From Candidatus Alloscillospira gallinarum (GTDB taxonomy: Bacteria; Bacillota; Clostridia; Oscillospirales; Oscillospiraceae): DNA of 7,077 nt. The position numbers and the translations under genes are program-made. Each line of letters begins with the position of its first letter. The stretch's first letter is position 1. Shown piece after piece: positions 1 to 5,332 of the stretch. The notes under the pieces are model-generated. The model did not search any database, was not told the DNA's origin, and saw only the letters and a program-made list of their open reading frames with translations. Location of the stretch: NCBI GenBank assembly GCA_904420055.1, contig CAJFTV010000062.1, forward strand, positions 1 to 7,077. The letters run 5' to 3'.

Positions 1-1098
1 ATACGGCGTGTTTATATAGATATATTTCTTTGCGCTGTTTATCATGCGCAGATATACGTGCTCATTGACGTTCTCAAGGTCTAACGGAGAGTCGGTGTAC
101 GGCTGGACAAAACCACTGCAGAGCTCTGCCGGGGCGTTTGGGAAGAAATCGCCGTAATCCTCGTGCACGCCTGTGCAGAGAGCCCACATCTGCAAAAACA
201 TGACTGTAAAGCTCCAGGCGCCAGGTCCCCGCAGCAGAACTGAGGCGTCTTTCCAATGCCCGAAACGGCTGTGCCGGTTTATATACTCGTCAGCCAGGTT
301 AACGCCGCCGGTTATAGCCACACGCCCGTCAACTACCGCGATTTTACGGTGGTCCCTGTTGTTTTGCAGGGCCGTGAGTACAGGTCTGAAGGGATTAAAT
401 ACGGTACACTTAATGCCGTATTTTTTAAGCTGGCTTATGAAATCAGTAGGAATACGGAGAAGACAGCCTATGTCATCGTAAATCATTCTCACGTCAACAC
501 CCTGTGCCGCTTTTTTACGCATGATATTAAGTATTGAGGACCACATATAGCCGTCCTCTACAATAAAGTATTCAATAAAGATGTATTTTTCCGCTTTCTC
601 CAGCTCCTCCAGCATGACACGGAATTTCTCCTCGCCAGGAGAGAGATACTGTGTGTATGTGCCGCTGTATACCGGAAAGCCGCAGCACTTCTGCAGGTAG
701 TTTATCTGCTGTACGTGGTCCGGAGACGAAGCCTGTGCATTTTCAAGGCAGTCGCCGTAGAGCAAAAAATTCCCTTTTGTGGCGTTGTGTATGGAGGTCA
801 CCTTCTTGTTTAAGCCCTTGGCGGAGCGCTGTCCGTTAAATATCAGGTAAAAAAGCCAGCCGAAAACAGGAAAGAGAAGGATAAGAAAAATCCAGACCAG
901 CTTGTACGCTCCCGCCTCCCGTCTTGTTACGATATGCAGGGCCACAAGTATGCTTACAGCTGTTAGAATATATTTGACTATTGTTACAGATTTACTGCTG
1001 GTGATAGTGAGAAATATCATGAAAGCTATTTGCAGCAGTATCAGCAGAAATACTATAAGCCTCTGTGTAAAGAGTTTTTGAAATCTGTGTTTTGACAA
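1..1098 (-). CDS. cls: Cardiolipin synthase, PLD superfamily (partial; C-terminus beyond the left edge)
   Basis: This gene encodes a membrane phospholipase-D-type cardiolipin synthase, which in this family joins two phosphatidylglycerol molecules into cardiolipin and glycerol. The frame is open for 366 codons to the window edge. Hydrophobic segments lie at about residues 13-31, 37-58 and 68-87, the usual N-terminal membrane anchor. The first PLD catalytic motif is H250-x-K252-x4-D257, within DHRKIAVVDGR, followed by ITGGVNLADEY, which is typical of Cls. The flanking text IFIEYFIVEDG and VRMIYDDIG is also characteristic. The second HKD motif must lie off the edge; full members have about 480-510 residues. 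I chose the TTG start at 1098 because GGAGG (complement of 1107-1111) sits 8 bases upstream and no ATG lies before residue 27. The gene is divergent from the TetR gene, which may control it. Family assignment is firm; the symbol is by family. Confidence 0.93.
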   Translation of the reverse strand, partial: MSKHRFQKLFTQRLIVFLLILLQIAFMIFLTITSSKSVTIVKYILTAVSILVALHIVTRREAGAYKLVWIFLILLFPVFGWLFYLIFNGQRSAKGLNKKVTSIHNATKGNFLLYGDCLENAQASSPDHVQQINYLQKCCGFPVYSGTYTQYLSPGEEKFRVMLEELEKAEKYIFIEYFIVEDGYMWSSILNIMRKKAAQGVDVRMIYDDIGCLLRIPTDFISQLKKYGIKCTVFNPFRPVLTALQNNRDHRKIAVVDGRVAITGGVNLADEYINRHSRFGHWKDASVLLRGPGAWSFTVMFLQMWALCTGVHEDYGDFFPNAPAELCSGFVQPYTDSPLDLENVNEHVYLRMINSAKKYIYINTPY

Positions 1099-1157
1099 GA
1101 CCGGTTCCTCCAAATAAAGTGCCGTGTATCCAGAGCCGAAACAGCAGGCTCAGCCGG

Positions 1158-1175
1158 GAATGTTTTTCGACATTC
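1158..1175. repeat. Inverted repeat GAATGT-N6-ACATTC, candidate operator
   Basis: Perfect 6-base arms (1158-1163 and 1170-1175) with a 6-base spacer give an 18-base dyad, in the size range of many TetR-family operators. It lies 60-77 bases upstream of the cls start, inside its probable leader or promoter. A further half-site, AATGTC, lies at 1195-1200, and GGAATGTT (1157-1164) recurs at 1301-1308. Binding by the adjacent regulator is inferred only; 6-base arms alone could arise by chance. Confidence 0.35.
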
Positions 1176-1230
1176 TATAGACAATATACACTAAAATGTC
1201 CTAAAAGTATACACATGAAGTTTAATTTAC

Positions 1231-1283
1231 GGTTACATCGGGTTACATGAATTTAAAATTTTAATACATGGGTATATTGTAAC
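1231..1283. repeat. GTTACA half-site cluster: two direct copies and one inverted
   Basis: GGTTACAT occurs at 1231-1238 and again at 1241-1248, exactly 10 bases apart, which is one helical turn. The inverted form TGTAAC occurs at 1278-1283. Direct half-sites one turn apart plus a distal inverted copy is an arrangement seen at binding sites of multimeric regulators. It lies midway between the two divergent genes. Function is not shown by sequence alone. Confidence 0.35.
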
Positions 1284-1287
1284 TTTG

Positions 1288-1316
1288 TTGCTTTTTTTCT
1301 GGAATGTTGTTAGAAT
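1288..1316 (+). promoter_or_regulatory. Candidate sigma-A promoter for the tetR-type gene
   Basis: TTGCTT (1288-1293) and TAGAAT (1311-1316) are separated by 17 bases. The -10 box matches TATAAT at 5 of 6 positions, while the -35 box keeps only TTG. The expected start near 1323 leaves a short leader to the strong ribosome site at 1342-1352. The spacer carries GGAATGTT (1301-1308), matching one arm of the inverted repeat at 1158-1175, so a regulator bound here would block the promoter. Confidence 0.35.
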
Positions 1317-1355
1317 TATCCATAGTCAACCTGAAATGAAGAAAGGGGGGAGATT

Positions 1356-1916
1356 ATGGCACAGCTTACAAAAAAAGCGATACTTACCTCCTTCACAAAG
1401 CTCATTGAGGAGCGCTCTTTTGACAAAATCAAGGTGAGGGATATAGTTGAGGACTGTGGTATAACCCGCAATGCCTTTTACTATCACTTTCAGGACATGT
1501 ATGCCGTAGTTGATGAGCTTTTGGCGATTGAGACAAAGAGAATAATAAGCCGGGCATCAGAAGATAAAAACCCGGAAAAGAGCCTGTTTTCCGCTGCCGG
1601 TGTCGCAATTTGGAACAAAAGGGCGCTGTACCACATATATAATTCCTCCCGGCGCGATGATGTGCTAAGGTATTTCAGAAACGCGGTTTACACGGTTATG
1701 GAATATTATGTAAACAAGATTGCGGGCGACAGTCCGGTATCCTGGCAGGTGAGAGAGCTCACCGCGTCATTTTGCGCAGACGCCATTTATGGAGCGGTGC
1801 TGCGCTGGCTTGACAATCCCCGGGGGTCAGACATAGATGAGACGCTTGCCCAGATGGACGAGCTTTTTGGAAACAGCGTTAAAGACGTCCTGCAAAAGGG
1901 GAGGGCCAGCCCGTAA
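1356..1916 (+). CDS. TetR/AcrR-family transcriptional regulator
   Basis: This is a 186-residue DNA-binding regulator, a usual length for TetR proteins. The N-terminal TetR domain covers about residues 1-55. Its helix-turn-helix is at about residues 25-45, with VRDIVEDCGITRNAFYYHF matching the family signature (V/I-x-D-I-x4-G-x3-x-F-Y-x-H-F). The rest (about 60-180) is the helical ligand and dimer domain, which shows no recognisable effector class and is too variable to predict a ligand. The start at 1356 follows AAAGGGGGGAG (1342-1352), an excellent ribosome site. It is divergent from cls and 124 bases upstream of a run of lipid-related membrane genes, so control of cls, of those genes, or of both is plausible but inferred. 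The N-terminal layout resembles the DhaS-like branch of TetR proteins; I do not claim that function. Confidence 0.9.
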   Translation: MAQLTKKAILTSFTKLIEERSFDKIKVRDIVEDCGITRNAFYYHFQDMYAVVDELLAIETKRIISRASEDKNPEKSLFSAAGVAIWNKRALYHIYNSSRRDDVLRYFRNAVYTVMEYYVNKIAGDSPVSWQVRELTASFCADAIYGAVLRWLDNPRGSDIDETLAQMDELFGNSVKDVLQKGRASP

Positions 1917-2040
1917 CTGTGCATTTTCATGTTTATGTTAAAAGTTTTGACACGGGTAATGATTTGCATGTTGAATATCTTTATGCATAACTTATATTAA
2001 ATACAGCAGCGCAAGGCTGTATGACATCTGGAGGTGTAAA
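1917..2040 (+). promoter_or_regulatory. Intergenic region with candidate promoter for the downstream lipid cluster
   Basis: The best promoter match is TTGACA (1947-1952), a perfect -35 consensus, 18 bases before TTGAAT (1971-1976). An alternative uses TTGAAT (1971-1976) as -35 and TATATT (1993-1998) as -10 with 16 bases between. No rho-independent terminator follows the TetR gene, so readthrough is possible. The ribosome site GGAGGT (2030-2035) lies 5 bases before the next ATG. Confidence 0.45.
2001..2022 (+). repeat. Perfect 7-base inverted repeat (ATACAGC / GCTGTAT) in the leader of the DUF308 gene
   Basis: Arms at 2001-2007 and 2016-2022 enclose an 8-base loop. The repeat sits just downstream of the candidate -10 boxes and ends 7 bases before the ribosome site. 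It could be an operator or an mRNA leader hairpin. It has no U-tract, so it is not a terminator. Confidence 0.4.
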
Positions 2041-2640
2041 ATGAACATGTTGAGGCAGGCCAAGTGGATGTATATTATCTGCTCTATGCTAATCTGTGTT
2101 CTGGGGATAATACTCATTGCCGTCCCGGGAATCTCGGCGAGGGTTATTTGCTGGCTTATGGGTATTTTGCTTATAGTTTTTGGCGCGTGTAAGATTTTGG
2201 GATATTTTACAAGGGATATGTACCATCTGGCATTTCAGTTTGACCTGGCGCTGGGGGCGTTTCTTGTAATAATCGGAGTGCTTTTTATAGCGAGACCAGG
2301 CAAGGCGATGGACAGTATTGCTGTTCTGGTGGGAATTTTTACCCTGATAGACGGCGCATTTAAGGTGCAGACTGCAAGAGATGCGAAAAAATTCGGCCTT
2401 TCTTGGTGGTGGCTTATTTTAGCAGGCGCCCTTTTGTCCTTTGCCGCCGGCGTCATACTTGTTTTTGGTATAGTGGACAGCGGTGCTTTTCTCATAACCC
2501 TGATTGGAATTGCCCTTGTAATTGACGGGATTCAGAATGTATTTAACGCGTTTTATACGATAAAGGTTATGAAAAACCTGAAAACAGAAAGGATTGTGTC
2601 AGTTATTGACTCGGACGATGATGATTTTGACGTAAAATAA
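2041..2640 (+). CDS. DUF308/HdeD-family integral membrane protein
   Basis: This is a 199-residue protein made almost entirely of membrane helices, at about residues 9-29, 33-55, 65-85, 90-108, 120-143 and 146-167, the six-helix plan of the HdeD/DUF308 family. The even-numbered helices carry a repeated pattern: LMGILLIVFGACKI (39-52), LVGIFTLIDGAFKV (96-109) and LIGIALVIDGIQNV (154-167), indicating three tandem two-helix units. The C-terminal tail (about 175-199) is polar and ends in an acidic patch, DSDDDDFD. Enterobacterial HdeD is linked to acid resistance, but the biochemical role of the wider family is unknown, and I infer only an envelope function. The start follows GGAGGT at a 5-base spacing. 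It heads the plus-strand cluster, with PlsC starting 27 bases after its stop. Confidence 0.85.
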   Translation: MNMLRQAKWMYIICSMLICVLGIILIAVPGISARVICWLMGILLIVFGACKILGYFTRDMYHLAFQFDLALGAFLVIIGVLFIARPGKAMDSIAVLVGIFTLIDGAFKVQTARDAKKFGLSWWWLILAGALLSFAAGVILVFGIVDSGAFLITLIGIALVIDGIQNVFNAFYTIKVMKNLKTERIVSVIDSDDDDFDVK

Positions 2641-2667
2641 TGTCCGGCGGCGAGGAGTAAAATAAAC

Positions 2668-3501
2668 ATGATTTTATATATATACATTGCAATAAGCCTT
2701 GCGCTGGACGGTGTTCTGTCAGGTGTGTGCGGGCTTGTGGAGTCTTGGGCGGATATATGGATAGTTTTGGTGCTGTTTATAGGTCTGCTTTTGGGGATTT
2801 TAATATTACACGTAATATTTGCGGTTGTGTTTTCGCTGTTTATTGACATAAACAGGATACCCCAAAGCCTTGACACGTTTGTTCGGCATTTTGCCCTCTG
2901 TACGCTTGACCTGTATCTGCATCTCATAAGGGTAAAGGTGCATGTAAGCGGCATGGAGAAACTTCCCGAGGGAAGATTTCTCCTTGTGAGCAACCACCGT
3001 ACCCAGCTTGACCCGATTGTAGGGCTTGTACTTTTTAGAAAGCAGAAAGTGGCGTTTATCTCAAAAAAGGAGAACTTTAAAATTCCATTTGGCGGGAGGT
3101 ATATAGCGGCTTTGGGCTGTCTGTCTCTGGACAGGGAGGATCCCCGCGCGGCGATAAAGACCATAGGCGACGCGGCGAATATGATAAAAAACGACATTGC
3201 TTCCATCGGAATTTATCCTGAGGGCGGCACAAACAGGACGGAGCAGACGGTTCTGCCACTGCACAGCGGCTCGTTTAAAATTGCCCAGAAGGCAGGGGTT
3301 CCTGTGGTGGTGTCTACAATCGCGGGGACCAGGGCGGTTAAGAAGAACATGGTAATCCGCCGCAACCATGTGTACGTAGATATTGTGGATATAATAAGCC
3401 GGGAGGATACCATGCGGCTGAGAACAGCGGAGCTGGCGGACATGTCAAGGGAGTTAATGACAAAAAATCTGGAAAAATATGAAAAATTAGACAGGCCTTA
3501 A
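2668..3501 (+). CDS. plsC: 1-acyl-sn-glycerol-3-phosphate acyltransferase (PlsC family)
   Basis: The 277-residue protein belongs to the PlsC/LPLAT acyltransferases, which acylate lysophosphatidic acid to phosphatidic acid at the membrane. The catalytic H-x4-D motif is H110-D115 (SNHRTQLDP). The second block is near FISKKENFKIPFGGRYI (130-146). The glycerophosphate-binding block is YPEGGTNR (183-190), a variant of the usual FPEGTRS. The VPVVV block is at 211-215. Two hydrophobic N-terminal segments (about 2-23 and 29-57) make it longer than minimal PlsC proteins (about 200-240 residues). The ribosome site GAGGAG (2652-2657) is 10 bases before the ATG. It is the second gene of the cluster, and phosphatidic acid is a precursor for the downstream glycolipid enzymes. 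Members of this family also acylate other lyso-lipids, so the exact acceptor is uncertain. Confidence 0.9.
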   Translation: MILYIYIAISLALDGVLSGVCGLVESWADIWIVLVLFIGLLLGILILHVIFAVVFSLFIDINRIPQSLDTFVRHFALCTLDLYLHLIRVKVHVSGMEKLPEGRFLLVSNHRTQLDPIVGLVLFRKQKVAFISKKENFKIPFGGRYIAALGCLSLDREDPRAAIKTIGDAANMIKNDIASIGIYPEGGTNRTEQTVLPLHSGSFKIAQKAGVPVVVSTIAGTRAVKKNMVIRRNHVYVDIVDIISREDTMRLRTAELADMSRELMTKNLEKYEKLDRP

Positions 3502-3533
3502 TCAAATATTAATGTATTGAGATATTGTATATT

Positions 3534-3590
3534 GGCCGGCAGACGTTGTATTATAATTGTAGCGTAAAGCTGCTTTTGCAGATGCCGGCC
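3534..3590. promoter_or_regulatory. GC-rich inverted repeat (GGCCGGCA / TGCCGGCC) around a TATAAT box
   Basis: Perfect 8-base arms at 3534-3541 and 3583-3590 enclose 41 bases that contain a consensus -10 box, TATAAT (3552-3557), and a small CTGC-TTTT-GCAG hairpin (3570-3581). No good -35 box lies 16-18 bases before the -10. The element may be an internal promoter that needs an activator, a pair of operator sites, or an mRNA hairpin formed on readthrough from plsC. The following A-run is on the wrong side to be a plus-strand terminator. Confidence 0.4.
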
Positions 3591-3602
3591 GCCTAAAAAA
3601 TG

Positions 3603-3620
3603 AAGGTGGTGACAGATTTG
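3603..3620 (+). promoter_or_regulatory. Ribosome site AAGGTGGT that decides a TTG start
   Basis: AAGGTGGT (3603-3610) lies 7 bases before TTG (3618-3620). The in-frame ATG at 3600 has only GGCCGCCTAAAA upstream, with no Shine-Dalgarno match. The TTG is therefore the better start for the CrtO-like gene. Confidence 0.6.
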
Positions 3621-4133
3621 GAGCATTTATTTGACTGCGCTGTGTATATACTGGTAATTGGACTTTTGTCCCACGTAGTGGGGGAGGCGCTCCCCCGGGG
3701 CGGAATTGATTACACGCGCGTGCCGTTTAAGCCCTTTTCCTGGGAAAAAAGCGGTGCAGTGTACAATGCGCTTCATGTGAGGCAGTGGAAAGACCATGTG
3801 CCGGACATGAGCAGGGTGTCAAAAAAGATGGTGTCTAAAAAGCTGTCCGCCGTCACAAGGCTTGAGGAGATGGAGAGACTTATTAAGGAGACGTGCGTGG
3901 CGGAGATTATTCATGTGTCCCTCGCCGTTTTATCTCTCATGTGTATTGTAATATGGCCGGGGGCAGGAGGAGTTATAGTCTCAATACTGTGCGTTTTGGG
4001 CAACGGCGTTTTTATTATTATACAGCGGTACAACCGTCCCAAGCTTGTGAAAGTATATGAGAGGCTTCGCCGGGGAGAACATTTGCGCATGGAACCTGAG
4101 AAAATTGACACAGAATGTGAGCACAAGGTATGA
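3618..4133 (+). CDS. CrtO-like membrane acyltransferase (glycosyl-4,4'-diaponeurosporenoate acyltransferase family)
   Basis: The product has 171 residues from the TTG start, or 177 from the less likely ATG at 3600. It resembles staphylococcal CrtO, which adds a fatty acyl chain to the sugar of a glycosylated carotenoid in the last step of staphyloxanthin synthesis. Landmarks shared with my memory of CrtO, in the same order, are FKPFSWEKSG (37-46), VRQWKDHVPD (54-63), IKETCVAEIIH (89-99), QRYNRPKL (136-143) and LRRGE near the end. Hydrophobic segments lie at about 5-22, 98-113 and 117-136. The overall length also fits. No carotenoid gene is visible, and the gene lies between plsC and an AI-2E/GT28 pair, so I infer that it acylates the sugar of a membrane glycolipid. 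Its stop overlaps the next start (ATGA). Family is fairly sure; substrate is unknown. Confidence 0.75.
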   Translation: MEHLFDCAVYILVIGLLSHVVGEALPRGGIDYTRVPFKPFSWEKSGAVYNALHVRQWKDHVPDMSRVSKKMVSKKLSAVTRLEEMERLIKETCVAEIIHVSLAVLSLMCIVIWPGAGGVIVSILCVLGNGVFIIIQRYNRPKLVKVYERLRRGEHLRMEPEKIDTECEHKV

Positions 4134-5332
4134 ATGAAAAATCCAAACAGAGGATGAAATATGCAATAGGGTTTGTTGTCATAGTGGCACTGATTCTCGT
4201 TGCATTTATTAGGTTTGACAGCGTTATCAGCGGAGCCAGGTTTGTAATGGGACTTTTGACACCGCTTATTGTGGGGTGCTGCATAGCGTTTATTGTAAAT
4301 GTACCCATGAGCGCTATTGAGCGGTGGCTCGGCATAGTGAATTCCAGGCTCAAGCGGCCGGTAAAGCAGAGAGTTGTGGAAATAATCAGCCTGATTCTGG
4401 CAATTATTTTGATGTTACTTATAATTTACCTGATAATTCAGGTTATTGTACCTAATCTCACAAAGTCCATAGTCAGCATATATAACACGGCGATAGGGTA
4501 CGTACCTAAGCTTATGAGCTTTTTGCGGGAACAGGGATTTGACACTGCTACGCTTCAGAGCTGGCTGGACAATATAAATATAGACAGGGTTATATCCACA
4601 ATAACAGACAATGCGAAAAATATTTTCTCAACAATAACGACTGCTGCGTCCTCAATATGGGGGGTCCTGTTTAATACAGTGACGGGCCTTGTGCTGGCTG
4701 TATATATACTCGCCAACAAAAAGAGGCTTGGAAGACAGCTTAAGAGAGTTGTGTACGCATTTTTTAAGAGGGAGACTGGCGATAAGGTCTGCGAAATCTC
4801 CTCTCTTTCCGCGGGAATATTTTCCCGCTTTATATCCGGCCAGTGTATTGAGTGCGTAATACTTACCCTCATGTTCCTTGTGGTTCTTGGTATAATGCGT
4901 TTTCCATATGCCGGCCTTATAAGCGTGATTATCGGTTTGCTTGCCGTATTGCCATATATAGGGGCTTTCCTGGGCTGTGGGATTGGAGCGCTTTTGATAC
5001 TGATGGTAGAACCGGGGAGAGTTTTGATTTTCCTTCTGGTATTTATAATAATTCAGCAGGTTGAAAATCAGCTTATTTATCCAAGGGTTGTTGGAAAGTC
5101 CGTGGGACTTCCCGCTATGTGGACGCTTTTGGCGGCGCTTCTCGGCGGCAGGTTGTTCGGAATTTTGGGCCTTTTATTCTTTATACCTTTGACATCGGTA
5201 ATTTATACTCTTTTCCAGCGCACAGTGCGGGAGAGGCTTAAGAGAAAGAGCCTTGTAGTGACAGAGAGCGGCGGATACGTTTCAGAGGAGCGTCCGGAAC
5301 AGAGCAGTGAGAACGGCGGTGACGAAAAGTGA
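4130..5332 (+). CDS. AI-2E family transporter (PerM/YdiK/TqsA-type membrane protein)
   Basis: The 400-residue polytopic protein has hydrophobic segments at about 12-31, 38-58, 85-107, 173-195, 235-257, 262-292, 297-310 and 330-362. A soluble stretch at about 110-170 follows the third helix, as is normal for this family. The diagnostic C-terminal pattern is QQVENQLIYPRVVGKSVGLP (309-328), then LLAALLGGRLFGILGLLFFIPL. An N-terminal PLIVGCCIAFIVN block (45-57) also fits. The C-terminal tail (about 365-400) is charged. The family was named for autoinducer-2 export by TqsA, but other members are reported as cation/proton antiporters, and most are uncharacterised. The start at 4130 overlaps the upstream stop in ATGA with only a weak ribosome site, indicating translational coupling. 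Between two glycolipid-type enzymes, transport or flipping of a lipid is an attractive but unproven role. Confidence 0.9.
   Translation: MNEKSKQRMKYAIGFVVIVALILVAFIRFDSVISGARFVMGLLTPLIVGCCIAFIVNVPMSAIERWLGIVNSRLKRPVKQRVVEIISLILAIILMLLIIYLIIQVIVPNLTKSIVSIYNTAIGYVPKLMSFLREQGFDTATLQSWLDNINIDRVISTITDNAKNIFSTITTAASSIWGVLFNTVTGLVLAVYILANKKRLGRQLKRVVYAFFKRETGDKVCEISSLSAGIFSRFISGQCIECVILTLMFLVVLGIMRFPYAGLISVIIGLLAVLPYIGAFLGCGIGALLILMVEPGRVLIFLLVFIIIQQVENQLIYPRVVGKSVGLPAMWTLLAALLGGRLFGILGLLFFIPLTSVIYTLFQRTVRERLKRKSLVVTESGGYVSEERPEQSSENGGDEK

Larger units (their letters stand above)
1099..1355. promoter_or_regulatory. Divergent intergenic region between cls and the tetR-type gene
   Basis: This 257-base AT-rich spacer separates two divergent genes and must hold both promoters. 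It contains a perfect 6+6 inverted repeat (GAATGT, 6-base spacer, ACATTC), three GTTACA half-sites, and a second copy of GGAATGTT inside a candidate promoter. A TetR-family gene next to such a region often binds it and represses itself and its neighbour; that link is inference. I could not pick a convincing cls promoter. TATACT (complement of 1206-1211) and TATATT (complement of 1183-1188) are possible -10 boxes without good -35 partners. No RNA gene or extra reading frame is evident. Confidence 0.6.

Noticed and set aside
173..537. Plus-strand open frames across the cls region
   Set aside because: The minus-strand frame here encodes the HKD motif and conserved Cls text without a break, so the plus frames are shadows.
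1231..1248. Start of a CRISPR-like or satellite repeat
   Set aside because: There are only two 8-base direct copies one helical turn apart, with no longer repeat unit, spacers or cas genes.
1356..1916. Assigning the regulator a named function such as DhaS or a drug-efflux repressor
   Set aside because: Only the DNA-binding domain is recognisable. The ligand domain is too variable to name, and no dihydroxyacetone kinase or efflux pump gene is visible.
2553..3206. Open frame of 217 codons on the minus strand opposite the DUF308 tail and plsC
   Set aside because: It is antisense to a well-supported PlsC gene, has low-complexity Ser/Thr/Arg-rich composition and no recognisable domain, and lacks a supporting ribosome site. 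It is a shadow of plus-strand codon bias.
3570..3600. Possible rho-independent terminator after plsC
   Set aside because: The CTGC-TTTT-GCAG stem has only 4 base pairs and is not followed by a T-run on the plus strand; the nearby homopolymer is A-rich.
3618..4133. Staphyloxanthin biosynthesis operon
   Set aside because: Only the CrtO-like gene is present. No squalene-type synthase, desaturase, oxidase or CrtQ-type glycosyltransferase is seen, and the adjacent glycosyltransferase is of the GT28 diacylglycerol type.
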